From: Paracoccus limosus
GTDB taxonomy: Bacteria; Pseudomonadota; Alphaproteobacteria; Rhodobacterales; Rhodobacteraceae
DNA: 64,000 nt
Assembly (NCBI RefSeq): GCF_009711185.1
Contig: NZ_WMIF01000012.1
Span: 1 to 64,000 of the forward strand
Direction of reading: 5' to 3'
Each line of letters opens with the position of its first letter. Position 1 is the first letter of the stretch. Position numbers and translations under genes: made by a program. The notes beneath the pieces are model-generated. The model saw only the letters and a list, made by a program, of their open reading frames with translations. It did not search any database and was not told the origin of the DNA. This document shows positions 29,778 through 41,647 of the stretch, piece by piece.

Positions 29778-31246
29778 TCCGCTGCCTCGCCCAGATCGCT
29801 GTCGGGCGGCGGCAAGGCGCCGGCATCATGGTCCAGCGCCAGCCGCTTTTGCGTGCGTGCGCCCAGTTCGCGCAGCATCTCGGCCTGCCGGATGACATTG
29901 CCCGAGCCGCGCGTCAGCCGGTCCATCGCCGTGGCATGGCTTTTCTGCGCCCGGTCCAGCGCGGTGCCGACCTCTTCGATGGCGCCGACGAAACCGTGCA
30001 ACTTGTCATAAAGCTGGCCCGCCCGCGCCGCGATCTGCATGGCATTCGATTCGCGCCGCTCGACGGTCCAGATGTGATCGACGGTGCGCAGCGTCAGCAT
30101 CAAGGTGGTCGGCGTCGACAGGCCCACGCGGTTTTCCATGGCAAAGCGCGCGAGGTCCGGATCGATGCGCAGTGCCTCGGAAAACGCGCCCTCGACCGGA
30201 ATGAACATCAGCACGTAATCGACCGAGCCCTCGTCCAGCGCCTGATAGCCCTTGGCCGAAAGCTGCTGGATATGGGTGCGCATGGCCGCGACATGGCGAC
30301 GCAGCGCCGCCTCGCGCAGCGCGGCATCCTCGGCATTCACCGCCTCTTCATAGGCCACCAGCGAAACCTTGCTGTCGACGATCAGCAGCTTTTTCTGCGG
30401 CATTTTCACGATCACGTCCGGGCGCCAGCGCCGGCCCTCGGCATCGGTCTGGCTGGACTGGGTCAGATAATGCGTGCCGGCGATCAGCCCGGAATCCTCA
30501 AGGATACGCTCAAGGATCATCTCGCCCCAGGCGCCGCGTTTCTGGCTGTCGCCCTTCAGCGCGCGGGTCAGCGCCACCGCCTCGCGCGAGATGTCCTCGG
30601 ATCGCTTGTGCAGATATTCGATCTGCTCCTTCAGCCGGGCGCGTTCCTCATCCGTGGCCTTGTTGCGGGCCTGCAATTCGGTCTGAAAGCGGTGCACCTG
30701 CTCGCGGAAGGGGTTCAGCAGCGATTGCAACTGCTCGCCCTGCGCCTTTTGCATCTCGCTGCCTTGGGATTTCAGCGTCTCATGCGCCAGCAGGCGGAAC
30801 TGGCCGGTCATCTCTTCGCGCAATTCGCGCAGGGTGGCGATGTCGCGATCTGCCGCTTCGCGGTCTTTTTCAGCGGCCAGCCGGGTCTCTGCCAGCTGAC
30901 GCTGCACCACGGCCAGCGCCTGACGTTCGCGGTGCAGCGCATCGGTCAACCCGTCGCGCTCTTCGACCAGCTCGCCCAGCCGCTGCGCCTGCGACTCGCC
31001 CCGGGCCTCCAGACGACCGCCGGCCAGCTGCTGGTCGTGCAACTGGCGGTTCAGGCGTTCCAGCCGGTCGCGCAGTTCCGCCTCGCTCTGGCGCGCCGCC
31101 TCGGCGGCATCCGTGGCCGAACGCCGCGTTCGCCGCAGCGCAACGAAGGCCGTCAGGAACCCGACCAGCAGCAGCACAGCCAGCACCTGCAGATTGCCTG
31201 AATCTGCCAGCCATCGTTGAATTTCCTGCCCCAGCTGCGCTTGCAT
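29774..31246 (-). CDS. rmuC: DNA recombination protein RmuC
   Basis: A 490-residue protein. Residues 17-32 form an N-terminal membrane segment (LQVLAVLLLVGFLTAF). About 150 residues of coiled coil rich in Arg, Glu and Gln follow. The RmuC nuclease-like core then shows KGDSQKRGAWGEMILERILE, DVIVKMPQKKLLIVDSKVSL, YEEAVNAEDAALREAALRRH and YVLMFIPVEGAFSEAL. RmuC limits inversions between short repeats and is linked to nuclease processing of replication forks. The first gene of rmuC-yjbQ. Confidence 0.92.
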   Translation of the reverse strand: MQAQLGQEIQRWLADSGNLQVLAVLLLVGFLTAFVALRRTRRSATDAAEAARQSEAELRDRLERLNRQLHDQQLAGGRLEARGESQAQRLGELVEERDGLTDALHRERQALAVVQRQLAETRLAAEKDREAADRDIATLRELREEMTGQFRLLAHETLKSQGSEMQKAQGEQLQSLLNPFREQVHRFQTELQARNKATDEERARLKEQIEYLHKRSEDISREAVALTRALKGDSQKRGAWGEMILERILEDSGLIAGTHYLTQSSQTDAEGRRWRPDVIVKMPQKKLLIVDSKVSLVAYEEAVNAEDAALREAALRRHVAAMRTHIQQLSAKGYQALDEGSVDYVLMFIPVEGAFSEALRIDPDLARFAMENRVGLSTPTTLMLTLRTVDHIWTVERRESNAMQIAARAGQLYDKLHGFVGAIEEVGTALDRAQKSHATAMDRLTRGSGNVIRQAEMLRELGARTQKRLALDHDAGALPPPDSDLGEAAE

Positions 31247-31388
31247 CGGCGGTTCCTGCCCGTTCGTTGTTCTGGTTATCCGCGGCGACTGTTCCCCTTT
31301 TGCCCCGGAATTGCAACCGAAAGCCCCCTATCCAAGCTTCAAGACCGGATTTAGCTTTCGCAGGCAGAAACCATCATCGGAGATTGTC

Positions 31389-31937
31389 ATGGCCAAATCA
31401 GTCGCGCTGATCATCGGCTCGCTTCGCAAGGATTCAATCAACCGTAAGCTCGCCAAGGCGCTGGAAAAGCTGGCCGAGGGCCGGCTGGCCTTTCATGAGC
31501 TGCATATCGGCGATTTGCCGCATTACAATGAGGAGCTTTGGGACCACCTGCCGGACGCCGTGGCCCGGCTCAAGGACCGGGTCGAGCATTCCGACGCGGT
31601 GCTGGCACTGACGCCGGAATACAACCGCAGCTATCCCGGCGTCATCAAGAACGCGCTGGACTGGGGCAGCCGCCCCTATGGCGCCAACAGCTGGGCCGAC
31701 AAACCCGCCGCGATCACCGGCACCTCGCCGGGCGCCATCGGCACGGCCGTCGGACAGGCGCGGCTGAAAGGCGACATGCTGAACCTTGGCATGATCATCA
31801 TGGCCCAGCCCGAAGCCTATATCCAATGGAAGCCCGAAGCCGTCGCCGCCGATGGCAGCATCAGCGACGAGCCGCTGCGCAAGTTCCTGGCGGCCTATGT
31901 CGATGCCTTCGTGGCATTCGTGGAAAAGCACGGCTGA
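31389..31937 (+). CDS. NADPH-dependent FMN reductase (ChrR-like)
   Basis: A 182-residue flavodoxin-like protein. The FMN phosphate loop is IIGSLRKDSINRKLA. TPEYNRSYPGVIKNALDWGS gives the conserved PEYN flavin-binding segment, and ITGTSPGAIGTA is a second conserved loop. Such enzymes reduce quinones, chromate or azo dyes with NAD(P)H, often as a defence against redox cycling. The substrate is not predictable. The start is the ATG after AGATTGTC. It is transcribed divergently from rmuC. Confidence 0.88.
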   Translation: MAKSVALIIGSLRKDSINRKLAKALEKLAEGRLAFHELHIGDLPHYNEELWDHLPDAVARLKDRVEHSDAVLALTPEYNRSYPGVIKNALDWGSRPYGANSWADKPAAITGTSPGAIGTAVGQARLKGDMLNLGMIIMAQPEAYIQWKPEAVAADGSISDEPLRKFLAAYVDAFVAFVEKHG

Positions 31938-31943
31938 AACGGC

Positions 31944-31972
31944 AGGGGCCCCGCGATATGCCGCGCGGCCCC
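31944..31972. terminator. hairpin between the convergent FMN reductase and rpoD genes
   Basis: GGGGCCCCGCG and CGCGCGGCCCC form a strong stem around ATATGC. No long T-run follows on either strand, so it may work with Rho or only as an RNA-end stabiliser. Confidence 0.5.
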
Positions 31973-32003
31973 GGTTCTATGGATCATGTGGCCAGCGCCG
32001 GCC

Positions 32004-33992
<1,989 letters not shown>

Positions 33993-34013
33993 GCTGGCTC
34001 CCTTGAGGCGAAT

Positions 34014-34025
34014 GATTCGCGAATC
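34014..34025. promoter_or_regulatory. 12-bp perfect palindrome upstream of rpoD
   Basis: GATTCGCGAATC lies 22 bases before the rpoD start. A further half-site, GCGAATC, follows at 34028-34034, and GCGAAT precedes it. The binding protein is unknown. An RNA hairpin near the ribosome binding site is also possible. Confidence 0.4.
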
Positions 34026-34156
34026 AGCGAATCGGGTCGGCTTGTCGGCCGGTTCTATTCAAATCGCGGGCGGATTTCAAAGCCTGCACCGGACGGAACC
34101 TGCAGTGATTCCATTCATGATTCGGGACTGCCGCGAATGGCGGCCCCGCTGAGGGG

Positions 34157-36082
34157 TCAACGGCGCGGCTTGCGCCATATCTGGTTTTCGATCGCGGCCC
34201 GCAATTGTGCGACCAGCGCCTCGCGGTCCTCGCCGAAATCCGACAGGTCCGAAAGCGAGGCGTGATCGGCATTCTGACGGGCCCGGTTCGACTGCGCCAC
34301 GCGCCATGTCAGCCCCTCGTCCGCCAGCCCCTCGATCTCGGCCTCGGCGCGGGCGATCTCTTCGCGGGCGACCCGGCGCGCCTCGATCCGGTCGAGGGCA
34401 TTGGTCAGAATTTCGGCCGCGCCGGTGCCATCCTGCGAACGCAGGATGGCCGGAGCCGCCCTGACATGGGGCTCGGCCATGATGCTTTCAAGAGCGCGCT
34501 GCCCGGCCTGCGACTGGCTGCCCGCGAGCAGATCGTGGACCAGTTGCGCGCGGTCGGCATCCTCGGGGTCCAGCCGCTCCAGCCGCGCCTCGACGGCGCC
34601 GATCAGCTGCGGATGCGTGGCGCAGATCGCAAGGATCATCGCCTCGATCAGCGCCTCGGCGTCGCGCTCGCCAGCCTCGGGCGAGGACAGGCGCGAGGCG
34701 CGCGTCGGTGCCGCCGGCGCAACCGGCAGCGCGACACGCATGCCGCGCGGCTGCCATGGTTGACGGGCCTGCCCCTGCGGGGCCGCCTCGCGCCGGCGCG
34801 CGCCGAACATCTCCCATTTCAGGTTCTTGAGCGTGGCAAAGTAATGGTCGCGGGTGTCCTTGTCGGGGATTCTGGCGATGGCCTCGCCCAGCACCTTGTC
34901 CAGCGCGGCCTTGCGTTCGGGGCTGTCAAAGACGCGGCCCTCGGTCTCGCGCCGCCACAGCAGGTCGATCAGCGGGCGCGATTCGTCCAGCACCGCCGCC
35001 ATGGCGCCGGCGCCGCGCGCCCGGATCAGGTCGTCGGGATCCTGCCCCTCGGGCAGAAAGGCGAAACGCAGCGCCTGCCCCGGCGCCGTCATCGGCAGCG
35101 CCAGATCGATCAGCCGCATCGCCGCGCGCAGCCCGGCGCTGTCACCATCAAGCGCGATCACCGGCTCGGGCGAGATGCGCCACATCAGCCGCAGCTGATC
35201 CTCGGTGATGGCGGTGCCCAGCGGCGCCACCGCGCCCTCGAAACCGGCGCGCACCAAGGCGATCACGTCCATATAGCCCTCGGCCACCAACAGCGGCTTG
35301 CCCTTGGCCACCGCCGCCCGTGCCGGGCCGACGTTGTAAAGGTTGCGCCCCTTGTCAAACAGCGGCGTTTCCGGCGAGTTCAGGTATTTCGCCCGCGCGT
35401 TCGGGTCCAGCGAGCGGCCGCCAAAGGCGATGCAGCGCCCGCGCGCGTCGCGGATCGGGAACATGATCCGGCCGCGAAAGCGGTCAAAGGGCGCGCCGCC
35501 GTCGTCGGGCTTGGCGCAAAGCCCGGCCTCGACGATCAGCGCATCGGCGACGCCCTTGCTGCGCAGCGCGTTGAACAGGCCCTGCCGCTGGTCGGGGGCA
35601 AAGCCGATGCCGAATTGCTCGCAGGCCGCCGCATCCAGACCGCGCCGGGTCAGATAGTCGCGCGCGGATTGCGCCACGCCCATGCCCAGCTGCATGCGAA
35701 ACCAGCGCACCGCCTGCTCCATCACCTCGACCAGCTCGGTCCGGCGGTCGGCGCGCTGCACCTGACGCGGATCGCGTTCGGGCATCTGCAGCCCGGCCTC
35801 GGATGCCAAAAGCTCGACCGCCTCGATAAAGCTCATGCCCTCGGCCTCGCGCAGAAAGGTCAGCGCGTCGCCCTTGGCGTGGCAGCCAAAGCAGTAATAA
35901 AAGCCCTTCTGGTCATCGACATGGAACGAGGCGGTTTTTTCGCCGTGAAACGGGCAAGGCGCCCACCAGTCGCCCTTGGCCTGATTCGAGCGGCGCAGAT
36001 CCCACACCACCTTGCGCCCGATGACGCGCGACAAAGGCACGCGGGCGCGGATCTCGTCAAGGAACTGGGGCGAAAGGCTCAT
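34157..36082 (-). CDS. dnaG: DNA primase
   Basis: A 641-residue primase. The N-terminal zinc finger is CPFHGEKTASFHVD...YYCFGCHAKGD. The core contains ARDYLTRRGLD, FPIRDARGRCIAFGGR, and the TOPRIM motifs LLVAEGYMDVIAL and PVIALDGDSAGLRAA. The C-terminal helicase-binding domain is more variable. It lays down RNA primers for lagging-strand and origin synthesis. Length is normal for alphaproteobacteria. It is followed by rpoD on the same strand. Confidence 0.96.
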   Translation of the reverse strand: MSLSPQFLDEIRARVPLSRVIGRKVVWDLRRSNQAKGDWWAPCPFHGEKTASFHVDDQKGFYYCFGCHAKGDALTFLREAEGMSFIEAVELLASEAGLQMPERDPRQVQRADRRTELVEVMEQAVRWFRMQLGMGVAQSARDYLTRRGLDAAACEQFGIGFAPDQRQGLFNALRSKGVADALIVEAGLCAKPDDGGAPFDRFRGRIMFPIRDARGRCIAFGGRSLDPNARAKYLNSPETPLFDKGRNLYNVGPARAAVAKGKPLLVAEGYMDVIALVRAGFEGAVAPLGTAITEDQLRLMWRISPEPVIALDGDSAGLRAAMRLIDLALPMTAPGQALRFAFLPEGQDPDDLIRARGAGAMAAVLDESRPLIDLLWRRETEGRVFDSPERKAALDKVLGEAIARIPDKDTRDHYFATLKNLKWEMFGARRREAAPQGQARQPWQPRGMRVALPVAPAAPTRASRLSSPEAGERDAEALIEAMILAICATHPQLIGAVEARLERLDPEDADRAQLVHDLLAGSQSQAGQRALESIMAEPHVRAAPAILRSQDGTGAAEILTNALDRIEARRVAREEIARAEAEIEGLADEGLTWRVAQSNRARQNADHASLSDLSDFGEDREALVAQLRAAIENQIWRKPRR

Positions 36083-36152
36083 AGGCCTTTATATCGGTCG
36101 CGCGGCAGCTTTTGAACAGCCCCGCTGTCGCAAGACTTTGTGCCCCCCGTCA

Positions 36153-36737
36153 TCACGCCCCCACCGCGCCGCGCACCAGATCCCAATAGGTCGCGACCAC
36201 CCGGTCGCGGTCCAGCCGCCCGCCCTCGCGATACCAGTTCGTCACCCCGGTCAGCATGGCGATCAGCGCCATCGTGGTCAGCCGCAGGTCCGGCACCACC
36301 ATGCTGCCCTGCGCCACACCATCGGCCAGGATCGCCTGCAAGGCATCCTCATAGCGCCGACGCAGCAGGGCCAGCGCGCGGCGGTTCTCGGGCGTCAGGT
36401 TGCGCAGCTCCATATAGGACAGGAACACGTCCTCGGGATGTTCGAGACTGGTCGAGACATGAAAGCGCAGGAAGGCATGCAGCCGCTCGGGCGCCGGACG
36501 GCTGGCATCGTCCTGCCAGCGCGCCAGCAGGAACTCCATATGGCTGCGCAGCAGATCGGCCAGCAGCGCCTGCTTGTCGGGGGTATAGCTGTAAAGCGTG
36601 CCGACCTGCACGCCGACCTCGGCCGCAATCTGGCGCATCGAGACGGCGGCATAGCCATGGCGCGCAAACAGCCGCCGCGCCGCGTCGCGGATCAGCGGAC
36701 CGGTGATCTCTGCCTTGGATCCTTGGGTTCGGGCCAT
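36153..36737 (-). CDS. TetR-family transcriptional regulator
   Basis: A 194-residue protein. The N-terminal HTH covers about residues 12-58 (GPLIRDAARRLFARHGYAAV, then IAAEVGVQVGTLYSYTPDK), followed by an all-helical ligand domain with the TetR_C-like SLEHPEDVFLSYMELRNLTP. Regulators of this subgroup often control acyl-CoA or efflux genes. No target is adjacent except the divergent lipoprotein gene, 99 bases away. The ATG at 36737 is the first codon giving the family N-terminus. Confidence 0.88.
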   Translation of the reverse strand: MARTQGSKAEITGPLIRDAARRLFARHGYAAVSMRQIAAEVGVQVGTLYSYTPDKQALLADLLRSHMEFLLARWQDDASRPAPERLHAFLRFHVSTSLEHPEDVFLSYMELRNLTPENRRALALLRRRYEDALQAILADGVAQGSMVVPDLRLTTMALIAMLTGVTNWYREGGRLDRDRVVATYWDLVRGAVGA

Positions 36738-36836
36738 GCCGTCTTCTAGGCCGGGGTCCGGGATCGGGAAAGCCGTATCTTGCCCCTGCCCCGCCCCCGC
36801 GCCTATGTTGCGGCAATTCGGCAAGGATGCGAGGAC

Positions 36837-37223
36837 ATGAAGGCAGGAGTGATCGGTTTGGCCGTTCTGGCGGCGGGCGCACTGGCGGGCTGCAGCGACC
36901 GGATCGGCGACTATCCCGCGCTGCTGCCCACGGATCAGGTTCTGGCCGAGCCGCAGCTGCCCGGCCATGCCCGCGACGCGGCCCGTGATCCGCAACAGAC
37001 CCGCGATGCGCTCAGCGCGCGCGCGGCGGGGCTGAGCGCATCGGCCGGTGCGGGGCCGGGTTCGGACAGCGCGCTGACCGCCCGGGCCGAGGCGCTGCGC
37101 GCCCGCGCCGCCGCCCTGCGCAAGACCTCGCTCGACTGCCCCGAGGGTCAGGCCGATTGCCCGCCCCCCGCAGCCGAGCCCGCAACCCAACCGGCCGCCA
37201 CGACGACGACGACCCAAGACTGA
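36837..37223 (+). CDS. small Ala-rich lipoprotein, unknown function
   Basis: A 128-residue protein. A signal peptide with lipobox LAGC places Cys19 as the lipidated residue. The mature part has an acidic/Pro start (DRIGDYPALLPTDQ) and an Ala/Arg helical stretch (ALTARAEALRARAAALRK). Two Cys (SLDCPEGQADC) are followed by a low-complexity Ala/Pro/Thr tail. No family is recognised. It lies 11 bases before lldD and probably shares its transcript. Confidence 0.7.
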   Translation: MKAGVIGLAVLAAGALAGCSDRIGDYPALLPTDQVLAEPQLPGHARDAARDPQQTRDALSARAAGLSASAGAGPGSDSALTARAEALRARAAALRKTSLDCPEGQADCPPPAAEPATQPAATTTTTQD

Positions 37224-37234
37224 AGGACAGACCC

Positions 37235-38398
37235 ATGGCGGTCATCACCTGCATCGACGACCTCAAGACCCTCTATCGCCGGCGCGTGCCGCGCATGTTC
37301 TACGATTACGCCGAAAGCGGCAGCTATACGGAAAGCACCTTCCGCGAGAATTGCAGCGACTTCGCCCGCATCAGGCCGCGCCAGCGCGTCGCCGTGGACA
37401 TGAGCGGGCGCAGTACCGCCAGCGCCATGATCGGCCAGAACGTGACCATGCCGGTGGCGCTGGCCCCGGTTGGCATGACCGGCATGCAATCGGCCGATGG
37501 CGAGATCAAGGCCGCGCAGGCAGCGCATAAATTCGGCGTGCCCTTCACACTGTCCACCATGTCGATCTGTTCGATCGAGGATGTGGCGGCGGCAACGCAG
37601 GCCCCGTTCTGGTTCCAGCTTTACGTCATGCGCGATCAGGATTTCCTTGAAGCGATCATCGAACGGGCCCGGCGCGCCAATTGCTCGGCGCTGGTGCTGA
37701 CGCTGGATCTGCAGATCCTTGGCCAGCGGCACAAGGATCTCAAGAACGGCCTGTCGGCGCCGCCCAAGATGACACTGCCGGTGATGCTGGACCTTGCCAC
37801 GCGCTGGCGCTGGGGTCTTGAGATGCTGCGGACCAAGCGGCGGTTCTTTGGCAATATCGTCGGCCATGCCAAGGGCGTCGGCGATCCGTCGTCGCTGATC
37901 GAATGGACGGCCCAGCAATTCGATCCGCAACTCGATTGGGACAAGATCGCCCGCATCCGCGACCTCTGGGGCGGCAAGCTGATCCTCAAGGGCATCAACG
38001 ACGCCGAGGATGCCCGCATCGCCGCCGATTTCGGTGCCGATGCAATCATCGTGTCGAACCATGGCGGCCGGCAGCTGGATGGCGCGGTCAGCTCGATCCG
38101 GATGCTGCCCGAGATCGTCGCGGCGGTGGGCGACCGCGTCGAGGTGCATCTCGACAGCGGCATCCGCTCGGGTCAGGACGTTCTCAAGGCGCTGTCGCTG
38201 GGGGCCACGGGCACTTATATCGGCCGCGCCTTCATCTATGGTCTGGGCGCCATGGGTGAAGCCGGCGTGACCAAGGCGCTGGACATCATCCGCAAGGAAC
38301 TGGACATCACCATGGCGCTCTGCGGCGAACGTGATGTGCGCAACCTTGGCCGGCACAACCTGCTGCTGCCGCCGGATTTCCTGACCCCCTGGTGCTAG
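37235..38398 (+). CDS. lldD: FMN-dependent L-lactate dehydrogenase
   Basis: A 387-residue alpha-hydroxy-acid dehydrogenase with a TIM barrel binding FMN. The N-terminus RRVPRMFYDYAESGSYTEST, the flavin site LAPVGMTGM, WFQLYVMRD, the catalytic Lys in LILKGINDAEDA and the His/Arg in VSNHGGRQLDGA are all present. It oxidises L-lactate to pyruvate at the inner face of the membrane, passing electrons to quinone or cytochrome. The MAVITCIDDLK start follows GAAGGACAGACCC. Confidence 0.92.
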   Translation: MAVITCIDDLKTLYRRRVPRMFYDYAESGSYTESTFRENCSDFARIRPRQRVAVDMSGRSTASAMIGQNVTMPVALAPVGMTGMQSADGEIKAAQAAHKFGVPFTLSTMSICSIEDVAAATQAPFWFQLYVMRDQDFLEAIIERARRANCSALVLTLDLQILGQRHKDLKNGLSAPPKMTLPVMLDLATRWRWGLEMLRTKRRFFGNIVGHAKGVGDPSSLIEWTAQQFDPQLDWDKIARIRDLWGGKLILKGINDAEDARIAADFGADAIIVSNHGGRQLDGAVSSIRMLPEIVAAVGDRVEVHLDSGIRSGQDVLKALSLGATGTYIGRAFIYGLGAMGEAGVTKALDIIRKELDITMALCGERDVRNLGRHNLLLPPDFLTPWC

Positions 38399-38405
38399 GA
38401 CGGGG

Positions 38406-39416
38406 CTAGGACGCGGGCTCGACCGGCGGCTGCGCCGCCTCGGCGCGGCGTGCCGCCCCACCCCGGCGCATCAGCCGGCGTGAACGCGGCACAAGGGCAC
38501 CATAGAGCAGCGCGATCAGGGTCGGCACGCTGACCCCGATCAGCAACAGCTCCCAGCGGGTATCGAAGCCCAGCAGATAGCCCAGTTCGAAGGCCCAGAT
38601 ATGCAGGAAATAGATCGAGGCCGAGATCAGCCCCAGATCGACGGCCTGCGGCGGCGCGTCGACCCCCAACACCAGCAGGAAGACCGCCGGCACCGCCAGA
38701 TAGGTCATTACCGGGATCTCGATCATCACCCCGGTGCCGCGCCAGCTCTGCACCAGCCATGCCTCAAGGCACAGCAGTCCCAGCCCCAGCGCCGCAACTG
38801 CCAGAAGCCGGCGCCGCCCGGCGATGGGATTGCCGCCCGCCATCTGCCGGCTCAGCATGAAACCGATGACAAGAAAGGGAAAACACAGGAACAGCCCATT
38901 GCGATAGCGCTGCGCCGAAACCGAAGCGAGGCCCGACAGGTCCAGATATTCCAGCGTCACCCCGACCAGCGCGCAAAGTGTCGCCGGCAGGATGACGAAC
39001 CAGATCTCCCAGCCCGGCGCCAGCCGCCGCCCCAGCGCCAGCAGCCCGGTCAGCGCCAGCCCGGCCAGCAAAAGCCCGCTCAGAAACCACAGATGCAGAT
39101 AGCCCCAGAACAGCGTGGTGCCCAGCGACCGCAGCCCCGTCACCTGCCCCCGCCAATGCGGGTAATAAAGCGCCATCCAGAACACATAAAGCATCAGCAC
39201 GCGCAGCAACCATTTCCGGGTCTTGCCCCGCTGCACGGCATGGAACAGGAAATAGCCCGCGATGACGCAAAACAGCGGCACCAGCATGCGCAGCAGCCCG
39301 TTGCCCACGACAAAGACCCGCGGCGACATGTTCGCCTGCATCCAGTTGGTATGCGCGAACACGACCAGAACGGCAAAAACGGTCTTGAGATAGTCAAGGG
39401 AATGAATACGTTTCAT
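38406..39416 (-). CDS. acyltransferase-3 family membrane protein
   Basis: A 336-residue protein with about ten hydrophobic helices. It begins MKRIHSLDYLKTVFAVLVVF, close to the family opening with a conserved Arg and His region, followed by VFAHTNW. Such proteins O-acetylate or otherwise acylate exopolysaccharides, O-antigen or other periplasmic glycans. No polysaccharide genes are adjacent, so the acceptor is unknown. Convergent with lldD, with seven bases between the stops. Confidence 0.85.
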   Translation of the reverse strand: MKRIHSLDYLKTVFAVLVVFAHTNWMQANMSPRVFVVGNGLLRMLVPLFCVIAGYFLFHAVQRGKTRKWLLRVLMLYVFWMALYYPHWRGQVTGLRSLGTTLFWGYLHLWFLSGLLLAGLALTGLLALGRRLAPGWEIWFVILPATLCALVGVTLEYLDLSGLASVSAQRYRNGLFLCFPFLVIGFMLSRQMAGGNPIAGRRRLLAVAALGLGLLCLEAWLVQSWRGTGVMIEIPVMTYLAVPAVFLLVLGVDAPPQAVDLGLISASIYFLHIWAFELGYLLGFDTRWELLLIGVSVPTLIALLYGALVPRSRRLMRRGGAARRAEAAQPPVEPAS

Positions 39417-39463
39417 CAATGCGGACCCGGGATAATGAGCGGACTTTCGCCGAAGCCCCGCTC

Positions 39464-39481
39464 GAAAAGCAAGCGCTTTTC
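39464..39481. promoter_or_regulatory. inverted repeat in the divergent acyltransferase/rplY promoter region
   Basis: GAAAAGC (39464-39470), AAGC, then GCTTTTC (39475-39481) form a perfect 7-bp dyad 113 bases upstream of rplY and 48 bases from the acyltransferase start. It could be an operator for either gene. Confidence 0.35.
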
Positions 39482-39593
39482 ACTTGATGCTGCGGTATTT
39501 CGCTTCCAATGCTACGCATTTGCCGCTATAGGGCCGGCTTCGGCCGTGCACCCTTGGAGGACGGCCGCCTACACTTAGCAAAGGAATACCAAC

Positions 39594-40205
39594 ATGGCCA
39601 AAGAGATCCCGGATCTGGTGGTCGAGGCACGCGCGGGGACAGGCAAGGGGGCCGCCCGCCAAGCTCGCCGCGAAGGCAAGGTGCCCGGCATCGTTTATGG
39701 CGACGGCAAAGACCCGCAGCCGATTCAGATCGAGTTCAACTCGCTGCTGACCAAACTGCGCGCCGGTCGCTTCCTGTCCACGCTGTGGAACCTGAAGATC
39801 GACGGTCAGGATGACGTGCGCGTCGTCTGCCGCGGCGTTCAGCGCGACGTGGTGAAAGACCTGCCGACGCATATCGACTTCATGCGCCTGCACCGCAACA
39901 CCCGCGTGAACCTGTTCATCCACGTGAACTTCGAAAACCACGAGGAAGCCCCCGGCCTGAAACGCGGCGGCACTCTGGTTATCGTGCGTCCCGAGGTCGA
40001 GCTGGTCGTCACCGCCTCGGAGATCCCCGATCACATCACGGTCGACCTGACCGGCAAGAAGATCGGCGACACCATCCACATCAGCGACATCGTGCTGCCG
40101 AACGGCGCGAAGCCGACCATCGACCGCGACTTCGTCATCGCCAATATCGCTGCGCCTTCGGGCCTGCGTTCGGAAGAGAACGAAGAAGCCGCTGCCGAAG
40201 CCTGA
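39594..40205 (+). CDS. rplY: 50S ribosomal protein L25/general stress protein Ctc
   Basis: A 203-residue protein of the two-domain CTC type. The N-terminal L25 domain binds 5S rRNA ([35 protein letters not shown]). The C-terminal TL5-like beta domain has [20 protein letters not shown] and [20 protein letters not shown]. The acidic tail is [15 protein letters not shown] stands eight bases before the ATG. Single gene with its own terminator. pth, often next to it, is not here. Confidence 0.95.
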   Translation: MAKEIPDLVVEARAGTGKGAARQARREGKVPGIVYGDGKDPQPIQIEFNSLLTKLRAGRFLSTLWNLKIDGQDDVRVVCRGVQRDVVKDLPTHIDFMRLHRNTRVNLFIHVNFENHEEAPGLKRGGTLVIVRPEVELVVTASEIPDHITVDLTGKKIGDTIHISDIVLPNGAKPTIDRDFVIANIAAPSGLRSEENEEAAAEA

Positions 40206-40227
40206 TTTCAGGCTGACGGCAGGTATC

Positions 40228-40257
40228 GGGCGGCATCCCCAGCGGATGCCGCCCTTT
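40228..40257 (+). terminator. rho-independent terminator after rplY
   Basis: GGGCGGCATCC (40228-40238) pairs perfectly with GGATGCCGCCC (40244-40254), followed by TTTCTC. Confidence 0.9.
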
Positions 40258-40309
40258 CTCTTGCCTGCGGGCGGTGCTAACAGACCCGCCTGACGAGAAA
40301 GAGGCTGAC

Positions 40310-41647
40310 ATGGACCCCATCCACATCATCGGTGCCGGCCTCGCCGGATCCGAGGCCGCATGGCAGATCACCCGCGCCGGCGTCCCGGTCGTGCTGCACG
40401 AGATGCGCCCCAAGGTCGCCACATTCGCCCACAAGACCGGCGATTGCGCCGAGATGGTCTGCTCGAACAGCTTCCGCTCGGATGACGACCGCATGAACGC
40501 GGTGGGCCAGCTGCATTGGGAAATGCGGGCGGCGGACGGGCTGATCATGGCCATGGCCGAACGCCACCGCCTGCCCGCCGGCGGCGCGCTGGCCGTAGAC
40601 CGAGACGCCTTTTCGGCGGCGGTGACGCAGGCCCTGCACGATGAGCCGCTGGTCAGCTTCGCCCCCGGCGAGATCACCGAATTGCCACAGGACGGCCGCT
40701 GGATCATCGCCACCGGCCCGCTGACCTCGCCCGCGCTGGGTCAGGCGATCCTGCAAGCCACCGGCGAAGGCGCTCTGGCCTTTTTCGACGCCATCGCCCC
40801 CATCGTCCATGCCGAAACCATCAACATGTCCGTCTGCTGGCTACAAAGCCGCTACGACAAGGGCGAGACCGAGGCCGAGCGCACCGCCTATATCAACTGC
40901 CCGATGACGCGCGCGGATTACGAAACCTTCATCGACGCGCTGCTGGCTGCCGACAAGACCGAGTTCCACGAGGGCGAGACGGCGGGCTATTTCGACGGCT
41001 GCCTGCCCATCGAGGTCATGGCCGAGCGCGGCCGCGAGACCCTGCGCCACGGCCCGATGAAACCGGTGGGCCTGACCAACGCCCATAACCCGACCGAAAA
41101 GCCCTATGCCGTGGTGCAACTGCGCCGCGACAACGCCATGGGCACACTCTACAATATCGTCGGCTTTCAAACCAAGATGAAATATGGCGCGCAAACCGAT
41201 GTTTTCCGGCGCATTCCCGGTCTGCAGAACGCAAGTTTCGCGCGCCTCGGCGGCATCCATCGCAACACGTTCCTGAATTCTCCGCGCCTGATCGATGACC
41301 GGCTGCGGCTGCGCGCGCGGCCGAACCTTCGTTTTGCCGGTCAGGTGACCGGGGTGGAGGGCTATGTCGAATCGGCCGCCATGGGCCTGCTCGCGGGCCG
41401 CATGGCCGCGGCCGAGGCGCTGGGGCGCGACCTGCCGCCGCCGCCCGTCACCACCTCGATGGGGGGGCTGGTCAACCACATCACCGGCGGCGCGGATGCC
41501 AAGACCTTCCAGCCGATGAACGTGAACTTTGGCCTTTACCCGCCGCTGGACGAGATGCGCAGCGGCCGCAAGGGGCGCAAGGACCGTTACCCGGCCTATA
41601 CCGACCGCGCGAAACAGGATTTCAGCGCATGGCTGGCGGCACAGTAA
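40310..41647 (+). CDS. trmFO: methylenetetrahydrofolate-tRNA-(uracil-5-)-methyltransferase
   Basis: A 445-residue flavoenzyme making m5U54 (ribothymidine) in tRNA with folate as carbon donor. The FAD loop [15 protein letters not shown] is followed by VLHEMRPK, the conserved CSNSFRSDD, and [30 protein letters not shown] contains the reactive Cys. The C-terminal FAD contact is [16 protein letters not shown]. It overlaps gluQ by 19 bases, so the two tRNA-modification genes are cotranscribed. Confidence 0.95.
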   Translation: MDPIHIIGAGLAGSEAAWQITRAGVPVVLHEMRPKVATFAHKTGDCAEMVCSNSFRSDDDRMNAVGQLHWEMRAADGLIMAMAERHRLPAGGALAVDRDAFSAAVTQALHDEPLVSFAPGEITELPQDGRWIIATGPLTSPALGQAILQATGEGALAFFDAIAPIVHAETINMSVCWLQSRYDKGETEAERTAYINCPMTRADYETFIDALLAADKTEFHEGETAGYFDGCLPIEVMAERGRETLRHGPMKPVGLTNAHNPTEKPYAVVQLRRDNAMGTLYNIVGFQTKMKYGAQTDVFRRIPGLQNASFARLGGIHRNTFLNSPRLIDDRLRLRARPNLRFAGQVTGVEGYVESAAMGLLAGRMAAAEALGRDLPPPPVTTSMGGLVNHITGGADAKTFQPMNVNFGLYPPLDEMRSGRKGRKDRYPAYTDRAKQDFSAWLAAQ

